Shown: piece by piece, positions 1 through 10,761 of the stretch
Position numbering within the stretch: position 1 is the stretch's first letter
How the letters are laid out: each line of letters opens with the position of its first letter
NCBI GenBank assembly: GCA_036768485.1
Contig: JAVLUZ010000259.1
Coordinates: forward strand, 62,001-126,000
DNA: 64,000 nt
Origin: Mermis nigrescens
Taxonomy: Eukaryota; Nematoda; Enoplea; Mermithida; Mermithidae
Reading direction: 5' to 3'
Notes under the pieces: model-generated
Told to the model about the DNA's origin: nothing
Database searches by the model: none
The model's input: the letters and a program-made list of their open reading frames with translations, nothing else
Position numbers and translations under genes: made by a program

Positions 1-112
1 CTCTTCCCTCGAATCGTCGTCCAAATCTTCCGCGACGGTTGGCACCTCGAGCATGCGAGAAGTTCCGGAGTCTGAAAAAACTCGTAATTTAAGCGTGGAG
101 CGGGTGGGGGAG

Positions 113-210
113 AGTTAAGTCTTAGTATATCAGGTACAATAATGATTTCACATCGGCCTCAAGAGGCCTTGCAAAATCACTTATTGTACGCTGCTATACT
201 AAGACTTAAC
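113..210. repeat. 98-nt near-perfect hairpin
   Basis: The outer arms AGTTAAGTCTTAGTATA (113-129) and TATACTAAGACTTAACT (194-210) are exact reverse complements. A second paired block (GTACAATAA against TTATTGTAC) and an inner palindrome GGCCTCAAGAGGCC sit within them. The hairpin begins 12 bases beyond the stop of the minus-strand recombinase ORF, so it would form the 3' end of that transcript. It could be a terminal or processing structure of the DIRS-like element, or an unrelated MITE. Confidence 0.75.
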
Positions 211-221
211 TGAGTGCTACT

Positions 222-602
222 TTAAAACTCACTTAAACGGTCAAAGACTACTTCTGTATATTTATATTCTACCTCTTTTTGATAAAAATTTCGAAAAGTA
301 CTCGAACTATGCGCCCAATTTGCTTGTTTTAAAATTGCTGCGATAGTTAAATTCGATGCAAAAGCCTTAGAGGTAGAAGCTGCTCGAGTTGAATGAGCTT
401 TATACAAAGAAGTATCGATTCCCGCTAATTGTAACGTTTTAAGGATCCACTTAGAGACGGTAGTCGTAGAAACTGGATGGAATGGCTTTTTCAGACTTAT
501 GAAAATTTTAGAGTTAGAGCCACAACAATGTTTGGTGTGGTCAACGTAATTAAGTAAGGAATAAATCGGACATATATTGATGTCAGAAAACCTCATCTCC
601 AT
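222..602 (-). pseudogene. Tyrosine recombinase C-terminal fragment (DIRS-like retroelement)
   Basis: This 126-residue open frame resembles the C-terminal catalytic half of tyrosine recombinases carried by DIRS-type retroelements, which integrate circular DNA copies. Visible signs are the HSTRAASTSKA block, which holds the His-x-x-Arg pair of the family, about 25 residues later a Trp-Ala-His-Ser-Ser-Ser-Thr-Phe segment, and then Phe-Tyr-Gln, whose Tyr is the candidate nucleophile. The N-terminal half with the first catalytic Arg, and the reverse transcriptase/RNase H of a full element, are not seen, so it is a fragment. The stop is followed at once by a strong hairpin. A Crypton-type DNA transposon is a less likely alternative. 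Confidence 0.7.
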
Positions 603-811
603 TAATTTACATATGAAGTCAATTTATTTGGTGGATATATTTTTTATTGACATTCAATTGAACAAATTAAGTTACATTATCGAATCTGCGATTATACAAA
701 GAATTTATATTTAAAGAATATCGACCGATAGCACTTGTCCACTGAGCGCCCAACTAACTATTAGCTCATGTGGTGTGCCGATATAGGGGATGTCAATGAT
801 AAAAATATTGT

Positions 812-2273
812 TCATATAAACCTGAATAGGTCAATGGGCAAATTTTTCACCTTCTGTTCCATGGGAAAGGAGTTTAGAGCCATATTTTCTTCGGTTAGGA
901 CTTTTCGCTCTAAAACTTCACTTTTCCCCAGCCCTTCCAAAACCAAATAATTGACAGAATCAAATTCATGGCCGTTCGAGTCAAAACCAATAAAATCAGT
1001 GCCTTCTGGGTACGACTCAGCCATACAAAAATTATTTTCCACACGCGTAAAATCATTCGAGCTCTGACCATTATTTATATTCCTATTATCGAATCTATTT
1101 TCATTTCCCTGGGGGTCGACCAACACTTATCGCTACTACATTATGCCGTGGGCTACCAAAAGTTGGGCATTAGTCCTGATTTGGTGCCTCGAGTGACTTT
1201 TCCCATTCCTGTAAGCGTGAAGTCGGTCTGAAATTCTGCTGATTCGCCCTATAAGCATGGGTTTGGTGAGGAGAATGTGAGTTTTGGTTGCACCTAACTG
1301 CATGGTGACCTAACCTCCCACATTTCCAACATCGATTCTTATCCTGGCTAGTCCAAGGACTTTCATCCCGCTTCCAGGCTCCTTGGTTGCGGTCATTAGG
1401 TCCCTTAGACTGCCACTTCGCATGTTGTGATTGCACGTTAAGGTTAGCTGTTTGGTGGGATAAGTTGTTCATGCTAGCAGTTAAGACAGAAAATTCGGGA
1501 GCTTGCTTGATGTGTGGGTTTAAAATAGGGGTGGAGGTGCTATACGCCTGCTCCTGATACTCCTGCTGTGTCGCTCTCCTAATTGCCTATTCCAGATTTT
1601 GGGTTCAGTGCTGAGAAGTGTGTAACGCTTAATCTCAGGTTTTAAGCCTTGCAAGAACGCACCTTTAGCTAGTGTTTCGCGCTGTTCAGTGTTAAGAGTA
1701 GGGTATGCCGCTTTGACTAAACTTCTAATATCGACAGCAAATTCGGAAACGGTTTCATTAGGATTTTGAGTTCTATGTACTAATTGCATTTCCCGGAGAA
1801 CGGAGTCTCTACCAACAGGGAATTCGGTTTTAATTCATTCATCCATTGCTGATAATTTAATGGGTTGTTTAGTGTTTCTTGTTCTTTTCGATTGAAAAAG
1901 GTAAGGGCGAGTCCACGTAAAAAGGTAGGCAAAAGTGATATTTTCCATTGTTCATTTAAATTATGGGCAGTAGTGAAGCGGTTAAAGAGTAAAAGACAAT
2001 CAAAATATTTTCATTAGAATTACCATAAAAATGCGGTGGTTGGGTCTGAGTAAGCAGTAGGGGTTAGTGGTCCTGAACAGCGGTCAAAACATTATCTAAA
2101 GTTCGCCTAGTAACGTCCTCAGCACTGTTAGTGAAAAGTGTTTGTAATTCTTGAAGATCAATGGTACCCATCTTATTTATTGCCTTTTTACTTAGAGACC
2201 TAGTCTTGTATGATGTGGTGGGAGCCTGAGACAAGCGTTTAGAGTTCAGTTCTGTAAAAATTATGGTACACAA
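812..2273 (-). pseudogene. Decayed LTR-retrotransposon Gag
   Basis: Read on the minus strand, four open pieces in shifting frames give one Gag-like protein. The N-terminal part (2273-2064) is unremarkable. A helical capsid region follows, with a Leu-Pro-Thr-Phe-Leu-Arg-Gly block near 1925 and a Lys-Gly-Ala-Phe-Leu-Gln-Gly-Leu-Lys-Pro block near 1640-1670, as in retrotransposon Gag of the Ty3/gypsy type. Then comes one CCHC zinc knuckle (CWKCGRLGHHAVRC) near 1300-1345. Stops and frameshifts separate the pieces at about 1800-2060, 1490-1520 and 1130-1170. No protease, reverse transcriptase or integrase follows, and no LTR pair was recognised. It packaged RNA in an ancestral element and is now inactive. 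Confidence 0.72.
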
Positions 2274-2479
2274 AGCAGAACGTTGAGCAATTGGCTTACT
2301 TTTAGTGATTCCAATTTCGTGTAGGGAGTGGCGGATGTTCGAATCTCCGTGATACCTCCAAATGTAGGGAATAACGTAGGTTTCCTGGGGTTGGCTTGGA
2401 ACAACTCGAATAGTGAATAGCTAGCTAAGATTCTGTATGTGACGTGAATGTTAGAAGCTACAGTAAGCTTTAATTTCAA

Positions 2480-3180
2480 AAAGAACGATTATTAACAAAT
2501 AGTTGGTAAAATCAGAGGCGCAACCCACGCGGATAATGGTCGATCAGATAATAAATCAGCGTATAGTGCGTTATGGGTGGAATGCGAGTTGGGGACCGGC
2601 CAGGGGTTCATATACTTTTTTAATTCATGTGAGTATGGTCATTCCCGGAGAGCTAGTTGGCGCCGCCTGTGGGTTCACTGTAAAAAAATTTGTCGTATCA
2701 ACTTAAAAATATCGCCTGCACATAGGATCGACATAAACATTTATATGTTCATTTCGGGGCATAGTCGAGGTGATTGAAATTCTTATGTAAGTGATTAACT
2801 TTTTTATTCACTTGAAAAGGTTTAAGCGTGGTTCGTGGATTTGTAGAATCAACCTAAAAATTTTCTTGATGAACTTAAAAAATTTAGAGCCGCAAGCTAC
2901 TTAGGCAGCAATTTAATTACAGTAATTGAATAAGATGAAACTGATAATATTGATTATATTTGATTCTTCATAAAGGCAGAGAGTTGGCTTCTGCTGCCAC
3001 TTTCTACTTATTTTTCTGTGAATAGCAGCTAACTATGAGCCTAGCAAGCAAGTTGTGCGCTGATATCTGTCGGCCAGGGCCAGCATGTAGTCAAGAAAAC
3101 TGCTTTTCTTTTATTATCAGGCGATGCTTCAGAAAAGGCTTTAAGCTTATTTTTTCAAAAATGCAAAATGCAAGTCGTTT
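2480..3180. other. Non-coding stretch with degenerate ATCAAC-type repeat
   Basis: No coding sequence is supported. The segment 2725-2880 contains variants of TAGGATCAACATAAA / TAGAATCAACCTAAAAA, the same motif that forms a degenerate array and inverted pair at 19.86-20.13 kb, so this looks like a remnant of that family. Confidence 0.4.
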
Positions 3181-3182
3181 GT

Positions 3183-3400
3183 AGAAGTGTAAAGCGGCCT
3201 ACGACGCGACACACATGCCTAATGCAAGCGACATTGCAAATTGGTGGCATATGACGAAACTCGTGCCAATGGCATGCGGCAGTGTAAAGTAGACGTGTAA
3301 TGTGGCATAGGACGAATCTCGCGCTAATGGCAAGCGCCAATGTACAGTAGGAGTGTAAAGTGGTTTATGACGAAACTTGTGCCAATGGCATTTTTAAATG
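3183..3400. repeat. Degenerate ~57-bp tandem repeat
   Basis: About four diverged units begin with GTGTAAAGTGG-like sequence and contain GACGAAACTCGTGCCAATGGC variants, spaced 54-58 bases apart. The open frame on the minus strand here follows the tandem unit and is not a gene. Confidence 0.6.
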
Positions 3401-3439
3401 TGCGTACGTAATCTGGGGGGAAGAGATTTTATTGCCCTG

Positions 3440-3780
3440 AAATTCTTTTCAACCCCGCCTTGAATCCGCGTATTGCCTTTGAAAAATTTCGAAGAAAATG
3501 AGCGATTTTAAGCGTTTTTAAGGATCTGTCTGCTCGACTGTGTCAAATTTTCGGCGCTTGCCGCCATACACTCGTTTTTTGACTATATTTCATTCAATTT
3601 ATTCAAATTTTTCTAATATTCTCTTTGAAATCTTTTAAACTTTCTTAAACTACATAGTATCGTCAGAAACTCTGAGAAATGAAATTTGTGACGCGAATCG
3701 ACCGCTTTTGAGTCCAATAAAGGCACTTCAAAATTCCACCTTCCTCCTCGCCCCCGCCCACGAGAATTTTCATGCAGTGC
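3440..3780 (+). repeat. Copy of dispersed 'GGCGCTTCGCGCC' repeat family
   Basis: Shares GCGTTTTTA...ATCTGTCTGCTC...AATTTTCGGCGC...GCC...TTGACTATATTTCATTCAATTTATT with the clearer copies at 60.76-61.5 kb. The flank to 4060 also lacks genes and has a G-run (3810-3818) like other repeat edges in the window. Confidence 0.55.
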
Positions 3781-4060
3781 GTGCAAGGGCGTAACCAGAA
3801 TTTTATTTGGGGGGGGCGGAATTATCAGGTCCTATATCTCGAGAAGCGTCAGGAGATACGTGGAAATAACGGCATTTCTGAGCGTTTCTTGAAGAGATTT
3901 ATGCCATGTTTGAAAAAATTTGAAGATGTTGGAAAATTTTAGCGCTTGATTTCAAACTCGGATATCAAAAGTCTACCCTTTAACCTGTCTTTTTTGACTA
4001 ATTTCACAACACCAAGCTGAATGTTGACGTCAAAACATTTCTAAATTCTCGTCTTTGCAT

Positions 4061-6487
4061 TTACTTTTGCGGTTTTGTAAAGAAATCTAATACAGAAAAT
4101 AATAAATCGGCCAGGGGCCTCTCCACATGGTGTATTCTCCTCAATAGGGCTCTAGTCCATATACGACTGATCTCAATACTCCTTGAACCCGCATTCTGCC
4201 CACTAGCTCTCTCCATCTCCAGGGTCTTACGTATTTTCCTACGGTACCCATTGCTTTCTTCTGCGAGTATTGATGTATGCTCAAAATCTGGTCTACACCC
4301 ACATGCTAAGCAGTGTTCAGCAACCCCACTGCGTTCCTCTTTCAAATTCCTTAGTGCACTCCTATGTTCCCCAAGTCTTTTCTTAAGACTTCTACCAGTT
4401 TCCCCAATGTACTCCTTCCCACACTGTAGTGGTACTTTATACACTATGCCCTGCCGTAGATCTAAGGGTCTCTTTGGGGCAACACTTTGTAGTCTTTTTC
4501 TGATGGTGTCTTCACTCTTTGCCACAAGGCACTCCATATGTTTTGCACACTCGCTTAAGCTTCATGGTTAATGCCCCACTAAATGGTACTACTGCTGTTG
4601 CAATGTAGTTAGTTGCTCACCCTTGAAGGTGCAAGTTGTAGGGCTCTTTGTATTAATGGGCCAGGGTATCCATTAGCTTGGAACTCCTTAAGTATTTTCT
4701 GATGTTCTCCTTCTTTACTGTGATTTGTTTGGCATATGCTCCTACATCTCATGGCCATTCCTCTAACTATACCTGCCTTTGTGCATTTCTGATGGTTCGA
4801 CTGGTAGTTTAGGTATTGACCTGTATGCGTTGACTTACGGTACACTGATGTCTCTAGATGGTCATGGGATCTCTTAACTAGTACATCCAGGAAAGGCAGT
4901 TTGCCTTCCACCTCCTTCTCCATGGTAAACTGAATAGCCAAGATTTTGACTATTCATGTGTTGGAGGAAAGCTTCTGACTCCCGATCTCCATGATCCCAC
5001 CAGATGAATGTGTCATCGACGTACCTGAGACACATTGCAGGTTTATATGGTGTTGTTTGCAGTGCCTGTTTTTCTAAATCATTCATGAACAGGTTGCACA
5101 GTACTGGTGACAATGGTGAGCCCGTTGACATCCCATCTACTTGCTGGTAATAATATTCCCCAAGCTGAAAGTAAGTCTCCTGACACAATATTCCACCAGT
5201 TTCGCAATGACCTCAGCACTCATTGTTGTTCTTTGTGCTAGGGTAATATCCTGTCTAAGCAGATTCAATACACATTCTATAGCCAACTGAGTTGGGACAC
5301 TTGTGAAGAGGCTCACAATGTCTAGGCTGACTAGCCGTGTATTTTCCTGTATTACCATTGGTTCTATCTTAGCCACAAAGTCGTTGCTATTCTTCAGTGA
5401 GCTGGCTATGTTCTGCTGCAGTGGGTTAAGTATCTTAACCAGATATTTTGACAGAGGATGTATAGTTGTCCCGATGCAACTGACAATTGGTCTAAGTGGT
5501 ACTCCTGGTTTGTGAATCTTTGGCAAACCATATATATGTGGTGCTTTGCAGCCTTCTTTGATTTTTACCTCTTTGTCCAGACCTTCTTCCTTGAGCAGTT
5601 TCTTTAATGCTTGCTCTACCCTGGTAACTGGTGTGCGTTTACCAATGGCCTTGAACTTTGAGGGATCATCAATGATCTGCTGCAGCTTATTGTTGTACTC
5701 TATTGTGCCCATCACCACTGCTGCACGACCTTTATCTACTGGCAGATTGACTATGGTGTCATCTGCTCTTAGCATTTCAATAGCTCTAAGCTCTGCCTTG
5801 CTGAAAAATTGCCTCAGGTTTATCAACCCTGTCAATAGCTTGACTAATCTTTAACCGAAAGTCATCCTTCTGTTCCTGTGGCAGAAAATGGGCTGCACAC
5901 TCAATAGCTGTTATGATGTTCTTAATTGGATGTTGACTTGGTGCTATAGCAAAGTTTAAGCCTTTTGCCAGGGCAGTCTGCTCATGATTAGTCAGTGGTC
6001 TTAGGCTCTGATTTATTACCACCTTATCTAGGTTGAGGTTCCGTTGTCCCTGCCTTGGCATGAGTCTATCCAATTTTGCCTTCTGCCTCTGTGTTACCAT
6101 TTTGAGCAGTCTTATGTACAATCTATCTACTGAGCCCTTTATTTTTATCCAATGATCATAGGTCATATTCCTCTCTAGGTCTTCTTCCAGTGCCTTCTTG
6201 GCATCCTGTAGACTAGACTTCCTCCACCTCATATGCCTAATTTGTTCTCTGACTAGGGCTCTTCCTGCCCTCTGTAGTATCCTCTGTGAACCCTTGGTGT
6301 TAATAGGGTCTCTAAGGTTTAAACCTGTAGGTATGATACCTAGGTCTCGACATTGCATCAGGAAGGTTAAACTTGATGATGCTTGAGCTAGTTTCTCCCC
6401 AATGACATCCAACCTGCGGAGATCTCTAATTAAGTCAGGGCCATACTGTTGTAATAACTGATTTCTAAATGTTTGTGACTGGTTCAT
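4061..6487 (-). pseudogene. Penelope-like element, nearly full copy A (RT + GIY-YIG)
   Basis: Encodes the polyprotein of an endonuclease-bearing Penelope-like retroelement. The start is at Met-Asn-Gln-Ser-Gln-Thr, directly behind the terminal repeat. In order there are an N-terminal region, a reverse transcriptase with a Leu-Pro-Lys-Ile-His-Lys block (near 5520) and an Arg-Tyr-Val-Asp-Asp-Thr catalytic motif (near 5020), then a GIY-YIG endonuclease with Gly-Ile-Val-Tyr...Glu-Tyr-Ile-Gly-Glu-Thr-Gly-Arg (near 4380-4450). Frameshifts at about 5800, 5160, 4935 and 4600 break the frame, so it is dead. It lies downstream of terminal repeat 6488-6785 and a 5'-truncated copy, the usual tandem arrangement of the family. 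The left end lacks a second terminal repeat. Confidence 0.9.
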
Positions 6488-6586
6488 ATCTAAAGAAAGT
6501 GTATTTTTGGCCTATTGGCAGTCACATAAAATAATAATAATGCTTTATTCAAACCCGTAGGTACAATACAATGTTAAGAATAATAC

Positions 6587-6624
6587 GCAACGTTTCGACA
6601 GTTAACCTACCATCGTCGTCAGGC
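6587..6624 (-). ncRNA. Hammerhead-ribozyme-like core in PLTR (candidate)
   Basis: The minus strand reads CTGACGA, one extra base, a 6-bp stem GATGGT/ACTGTC with two G-U pairs, then GAAAC. This matches the two conserved core strands of hammerhead ribozymes, which are known in Penelope-like terminal repeats. I could not place the third strand with the cleavage site convincingly, and stem III is weak, so activity is unproven. Confidence 0.4.
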
Positions 6625-6646
6625 TCTTACAGAATATAAGAAGTTG

Positions 6647-6729
6647 TGGGCACCAGGAATTGAACCTTACAGCTAAGTATCATTTATTTCTAAAGTCTGC
6701 GGTTTTACCAACTGAGCTTCACTGGGCCA
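6647..6729 (-). other. tRNA-like module with A box and B box in PLTR
   Basis: Minus strand shows AAGCTCAGTTGGTA (A-box-like) and, about 40 bases on, GGTTCAATTCC (B box), the two internal RNA polymerase III promoter elements of tRNAs. The acceptor stem does not pair (CCCAGTG against TGCCCAC) and the anticodon stem is not formed, so it is a tRNA-derived relic or a pol III promoter module, not a functional tRNA gene. Confidence 0.6.
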
Positions 6730-6775
6730 GTTGTATAATATTATTTGTTCCTTTTAAAGTACCATAATAATATTT

Positions 6776-8038
6776 TTAGTCTGGGGCCAGGGGCCTCTCC
6801 ACATGGTGTATTCTCCTCAATAGGGCTCTATTCCATATACGACTGATCTCAATACTTCTTGAACCCACATTCTGCCCACTAGCCCTCTCCATCTCTAGGG
6901 TCTCCCGTATTTTCCTACGGTACCCATTGCTTTCTTCTGCGAGTATTGATGTATGCTCAAAATCTGGTCTACACTCACATGCTAAGCAGTGTTCAGCAAC
7001 CCCACTGCGTTCCTCTTTCAAATTCCTTAGTGCACTCCTATGTTCCCAGGTCTTTTCTTAAGACTTCTACCAGTTTCCCCAATGTACTCCTTCCCACATT
7101 GTAGTGGTACTTTATACACTATGCCCCGCCGTAGATCTAAGGGTCTCTTTGGGGCAACACTTTGTAGTCTTTTTCTGATGGTGTCTTCACTCTTTGCCAC
7201 AAGGCGCACTCCATATGTTTTGCACACTCGCTTAAGCTTCATGGTTAATGCCCCACTAAATGGTACTACTGCTGTTGCAATGTAGTTAGTTGCATCACCC
7301 CTTGAGGGTGCAAGTTGTAGGGCTCTTTGTATTAATGGGCCAGGGTATCCATTAGCTTGAAGCTCCTTAAGTATTTTCTGATGTTCTCCTTCTTTACTGT
7401 GATTTGTTTGGCATATGCTCCTACATCTCATGGTCATTCCTCTAACTATACCTGCCTTTGTCAATTTCTGATGGTTTGACTGGTAGTTTAAGTATTGACC
7501 GGTATGCGTTGGCTCATGGTACACTGATGTCTCTAGATGGTCATGGGATCTCTTAACTAGTACATCCAGGAAAGGCAGTTTGCCTTCCACCTCCTTCTCC
7601 ATGGTAAACTGAATAGCAAGATTTTGACTATTCATGTGCTGGAGGAAAGCTTCTAACTCCCGATCTCCATGATCCCAAAGATGAATGTGTCATCGATGTA
7701 CCTGAGCCACATTGTAGGTTTATATGGTGCTGTTTGCAGTGCCTGTTTTTCTAAATCATTCATGAACAGGTTGCACAGCACTGGTGACAATGGTGAGCCC
7801 ATTGACATCCCATCTACTTGCTGGTAATAATATTCCCCAAGCTGAAAGTAAGTACTCCTGACACAATATTCCACCAGTTTCGCAATGACCTCAGCACTCA
7901 TAGTTGTTCTTTGTGCTATGGTAATATCCTGTCTAAGCAGATTCAATACACATTCTATAGCCAACTGAGTTGGGACACTTGTGAAAGAGGCTCACAACGT
8001 CTAGGCTGACTAGCCATGTATTATCCTGTATTACCATT
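6776..8038 (-). pseudogene. Penelope-like element copy B, 3' part (RT palm to GIY-YIG)
   Basis: A 5'-truncated copy covering the reverse transcriptase from the Ala-Ile-Glu-Cys-Val-Leu-Asn block, the YVDD-region (here Arg-Tyr-Ile-Asp-Asp-Thr), the C-terminal domain and the GIY-YIG endonuclease (Glu-Tyr-Ile-Gly-Glu-Thr-Gly-Arg near 7090). Frameshifts occur near 7650 and 7030. Its upstream continuation is found at 9171-9476 beyond a 1.13-kb insertion. It runs without a gap into the PLTR and then copy A. Confidence 0.85.
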
Positions 8039-9170
8039 CACATTGTTTTCACACAATTTGAGAATTTGAGTACATTTATGAGTATAACATTTGATCCACT
8101 AGTATTTGTTATAAAAATAAATAAATAAATGATCACAATCATACGTGGGCAGCAAGAAAATTCTGGGGGGGGGTGCAAGATTTTTTTGAAGGTCGAAAAA
8201 TGGCCCTAAAAATGGTGGTATGGCGATAAAAACACCATTTTTCGACGTTTCTCATCAAGCACTATCCATTGGCATCAAAAAATTGCGAAAAAAACGAAAA
8301 AAATTTTCAAAAATTGAATTCTGGGGGGGGGTATTTTGATTTCTGGGGGGAAATTATTTTGGTTTTCTGGGGGGTGCATACCCCCCAAACCCCACGCCAG
8401 GTGTGATCACAATTCATTCAGCTTGCTCAAAAATTAGTCCATGTTTCATGTTATAACATGCCTACAGTTTGACAGTCGGTCAAAGCTGACCAACCTGCTC
8501 ACCATTGAATAACTCATTTCAGTGAAGAGATTTTTTTAGATGAATTCAAGAACCGCTGAACGGATTTTCATGAAGTAAAGTGTTTTAGATAGACAAATTT
8601 AAAATTAAACTATTTTGCCAAAAAGTATAGCTTCTTTATGTCTACAGTATGCTAGGCTCGAAAAAGTGCTCAAACATTGCTTGGTCACTACAGTATACAG
8701 GTTAAGTTTCATATTCTGAAAAATAGAAAATTTTTTTGTGCTCTCAATTTCACCCCTTTTTATTTTTCGTGTATCTGAATAGTTCGTCCAGCAATTTCAA
8801 TTCAATTTTTTCCAATATGGCTGCCCCCATAAAGTATTCATTTTACTCGCGCTATTTTTCATATTTTTAAACGTTTAAGCACATTTTAGAATACCCAAAC
8901 AAAGCTCGTTCGAATGATATCCTATTTGTCTGATTTACTGAAGAATTCCTGTTTTTCAATATGGCCGCCAGAAAGGCTGTCATACTGTAGCTTTTGATGT
9001 TTTCAGCTATTATTTTGTGAGTTTCAGACATATTTCAATTTTTTTCAGTAAATAGCTAGTACACTTAATGTTCTTTCTAATGAGCCATGTCTCATGTTCT
9101 GAATCTTTCTAGTTCATTCAAGGAAGTTCAAAAACCTCAGAATTATTCATTGTATAGTGAAAATGACATG
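8039..9170. mobile_element. 1.13-kb TIR element inserted into PLE copy B
   Basis: The PLE sequence stops at ...TTACCATT (8038) and resumes exactly with GGTTCTATC at 9175, so everything between is an insertion. It is flanked by CATT (8035-8038 and 9171-9174). Its ends are similar in inverted orientation (CACATTGTTTTCAC against CATGTCATTTTCAC, 10 of 14 matches). No protein is encoded, so it is a non-autonomous DNA transposon of unassigned superfamily. It carries a nested hAT MITE at 8140-8405. Confidence 0.7.
8140..8405 (-). mobile_element. hAT MITE (family 1), nested copy
   Basis: A 266-bp copy in reverse orientation, from CATACGTGGGCAGC to GCCAGGTGTG. It is flanked by the direct 8-bp duplication ATCACAAT (8132-8139 and 8406-8413), which fits the hAT target pattern nTnnnnAn. 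G/C homopolymer runs sit inside both ends. No coding capacity. Confidence 0.85.
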
Positions 9171-9476
9171 CATTGGTTCTATCTTAGCCACAAAGTCGTT
9201 GCTATTCTTCAGTGAGCTGGCAATGTTCTGCTGCAGTGGGTTAAGTATCTTAACCAGATATTTTGAGAGAGGATGTGTAGTTGTCCCGATGCAACTGACA
9301 ATCGGTCTAAGTGGTACTCCTGGTTTGTGAATCTTTGGCAAACCATATATATGTGGTGCTTTGCAGCCTTCTTTGATTTTTATTTCTTTGTCCAGACCTT
9401 CTTCCTTGAGCACTTTCTTTAATGCTTGCTCTACCCTGGTAACTGGTGTGCGTTTACCAATGGCCTTGAACTTTGA
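9171..9476 (-). pseudogene. Penelope-like element copy B, 5' remainder (RT N-terminal part)
   Basis: About 100 codons of reverse transcriptase, with Lys-Phe-Lys-Ala-Ile-Gly and the Tyr-Gly-Leu-Pro-Lys-Ile-His-Lys-Pro motif, in the same orientation as copy B and contiguous with it once the 8039-9170 insertion is removed. It ends at 9476, where a plus-strand copy begins after a 4-base filler, making a head-to-head junction. Confidence 0.85.
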
Positions 9477-9480
9477 TGTC

Positions 9481-10472
9481 CATGAATGATTTAGAAAAAC
9501 AGGCACTGCAAACAGCACCATATAAACCTACAATGTGGCTCAGGTACGTTGATGACACATTCATCTTGTGGGATCATGGAGATCGGGAGTTAGAAGCTTT
9601 CCTCCAGCACATGAATAGTCAAAATCTTGCTATTCAGTTTACCATGGAGAAGGAGGTGGAAGGCAAAGTGCCTTTCCTGGATGTACTAGTTAAGAGATTC
9701 CATGACCACCTAGAGACATCAGTGTACCGTAAGCCAACACATACAGGTCAATACCTAAACTACCAGTCGAACCATCAGAAATCCACAAAGGCAGGTATAG
9801 TTAGAGGAATGGCCATGAGATGTAGGAGCATATGCCAAACAAATCACAGTAAAGAAGGAGAGCATCCGAAAATACTTAAGGAGTTTCAAGCTAATGGATA
9901 CCCTGGCCCATTAATACAAAGAGCCCTACAACTTGCACCCTCAAGGGGTGATGCAACTAACTACATTGCAACAGCAGTAGTACCATTTAGTTGGGGCATT
10001 AACTATGAAGCTTAAGCGAGTGTGCAAAACATACGGAGTGTGCCTTATGGCATAGAGTGAAGACACCATCAGAAAAAGACTACAAAGTGTTGCCCCAAAG
10101 AGACCCTTAGATCTACGGCAGGGCATAGTGTATAAAATACCACTACAATGTTGGAAGGAGTACATTGGGGAAACTGGTAGAAGTCTTAAGAAAAGACTTG
10201 GGGGAACATAGGAGTGCACTAAGGAATTTGAAAGAGGAACGCAGTGGGGTTGCTGAACACTGCTTAGCATGTGGGTGTAGACCAGATTTTGAGCATACAT
10301 CAATACTCGCAGAAGAAAGCAATGGGTACCGTAGGAAAATACGGAGACCCTAGAGATGGAGAGGCTAGTGGGCAGAATGTGGGTTCAAGAAGTATTGAGA
10401 TCAGTCGTATATGGAATAGAGCCCTATTGAGGAGAATACACCATGTGGAGAGGCCCCTGATCTTAGACTAAA
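9481..10472 (+). pseudogene. Penelope-like element copy C (RT C-terminus + GIY-YIG)
   Basis: A 5'-truncated copy starting at the Met-Asn-Asp-Leu-Glu-Lys block. It has the catalytic Arg-Tyr-Val-Asp-Asp-Thr motif at about 9542-9560, the C-terminal region, then the GIY-YIG domain broken into frames (Glu-Tyr-Ile/Leu-Gly-Glu-Thr region near 10155-10180, His-Arg-Ser-Ala-Leu near 10205). Frameshifts lie near 10010, 10060, 10145, 10195 and 10345. It joins PLTR 10473-10761 and then copy D. Confidence 0.85.
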
Positions 10473-10761
10473 AATATTATCATGTTACTTTAAAAGGAAC
10501 AAATAATATTATACAACTGGCCCGAGTGAAGCTCAGTTGGTAAAACCGCAGACTTTAGAAATAAATGATACTTAGCTGTAAGGTTCAATTCCTGGTGCCC
10601 ACAACTTCTTATATTCTGTAAGAGCCTGACGATGATGGTAGGTTAACTGTCAAAACGATTGCATATTATTCTTAACATTGTATTGTACCTACGGGTTTGA
10701 ATAAAGCATTATTATTATTTTATGTGACTGCCAATAGGCCAAAAATACACTTTCTTTAGAT
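10473..10761 (+). repeat. Penelope-like terminal repeat between copies C and D
   Basis: Same order as the repeat at 6488-6785: tRNA-like module at 10519-10601 (A box AGCTCAGTTGG, B box GGTTCAATTCC), hammerhead-like core at 10625-10662, AATAAA and ATT run, then the copy D start. The core here reads CAAAAC instead of CGAAAC, a change expected to destroy ribozyme activity. Confidence 0.8.

Larger units (their letters stand above)
6488..6785 (-). repeat. Penelope-like terminal repeat (PLTR) between copies B and A
   Basis: About 300 bp joins the 3' end of the truncated copy to the start codon of copy A. The same sequence occurs at 10473-10761 and 13121-13415. On the minus strand it holds, in order, a tRNA-like module, a hammerhead-like core, a GAATAAAG polyadenylation-like signal and an ATTATTATT run. 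It probably supplies promoter and RNA 5'-end functions. Confidence 0.8.

Noticed and set aside
10519..10601. Functional tRNA gene
   Set aside because: A and B boxes are present, but the acceptor and anticodon stems do not pair; it is part of the PLE terminal repeat.
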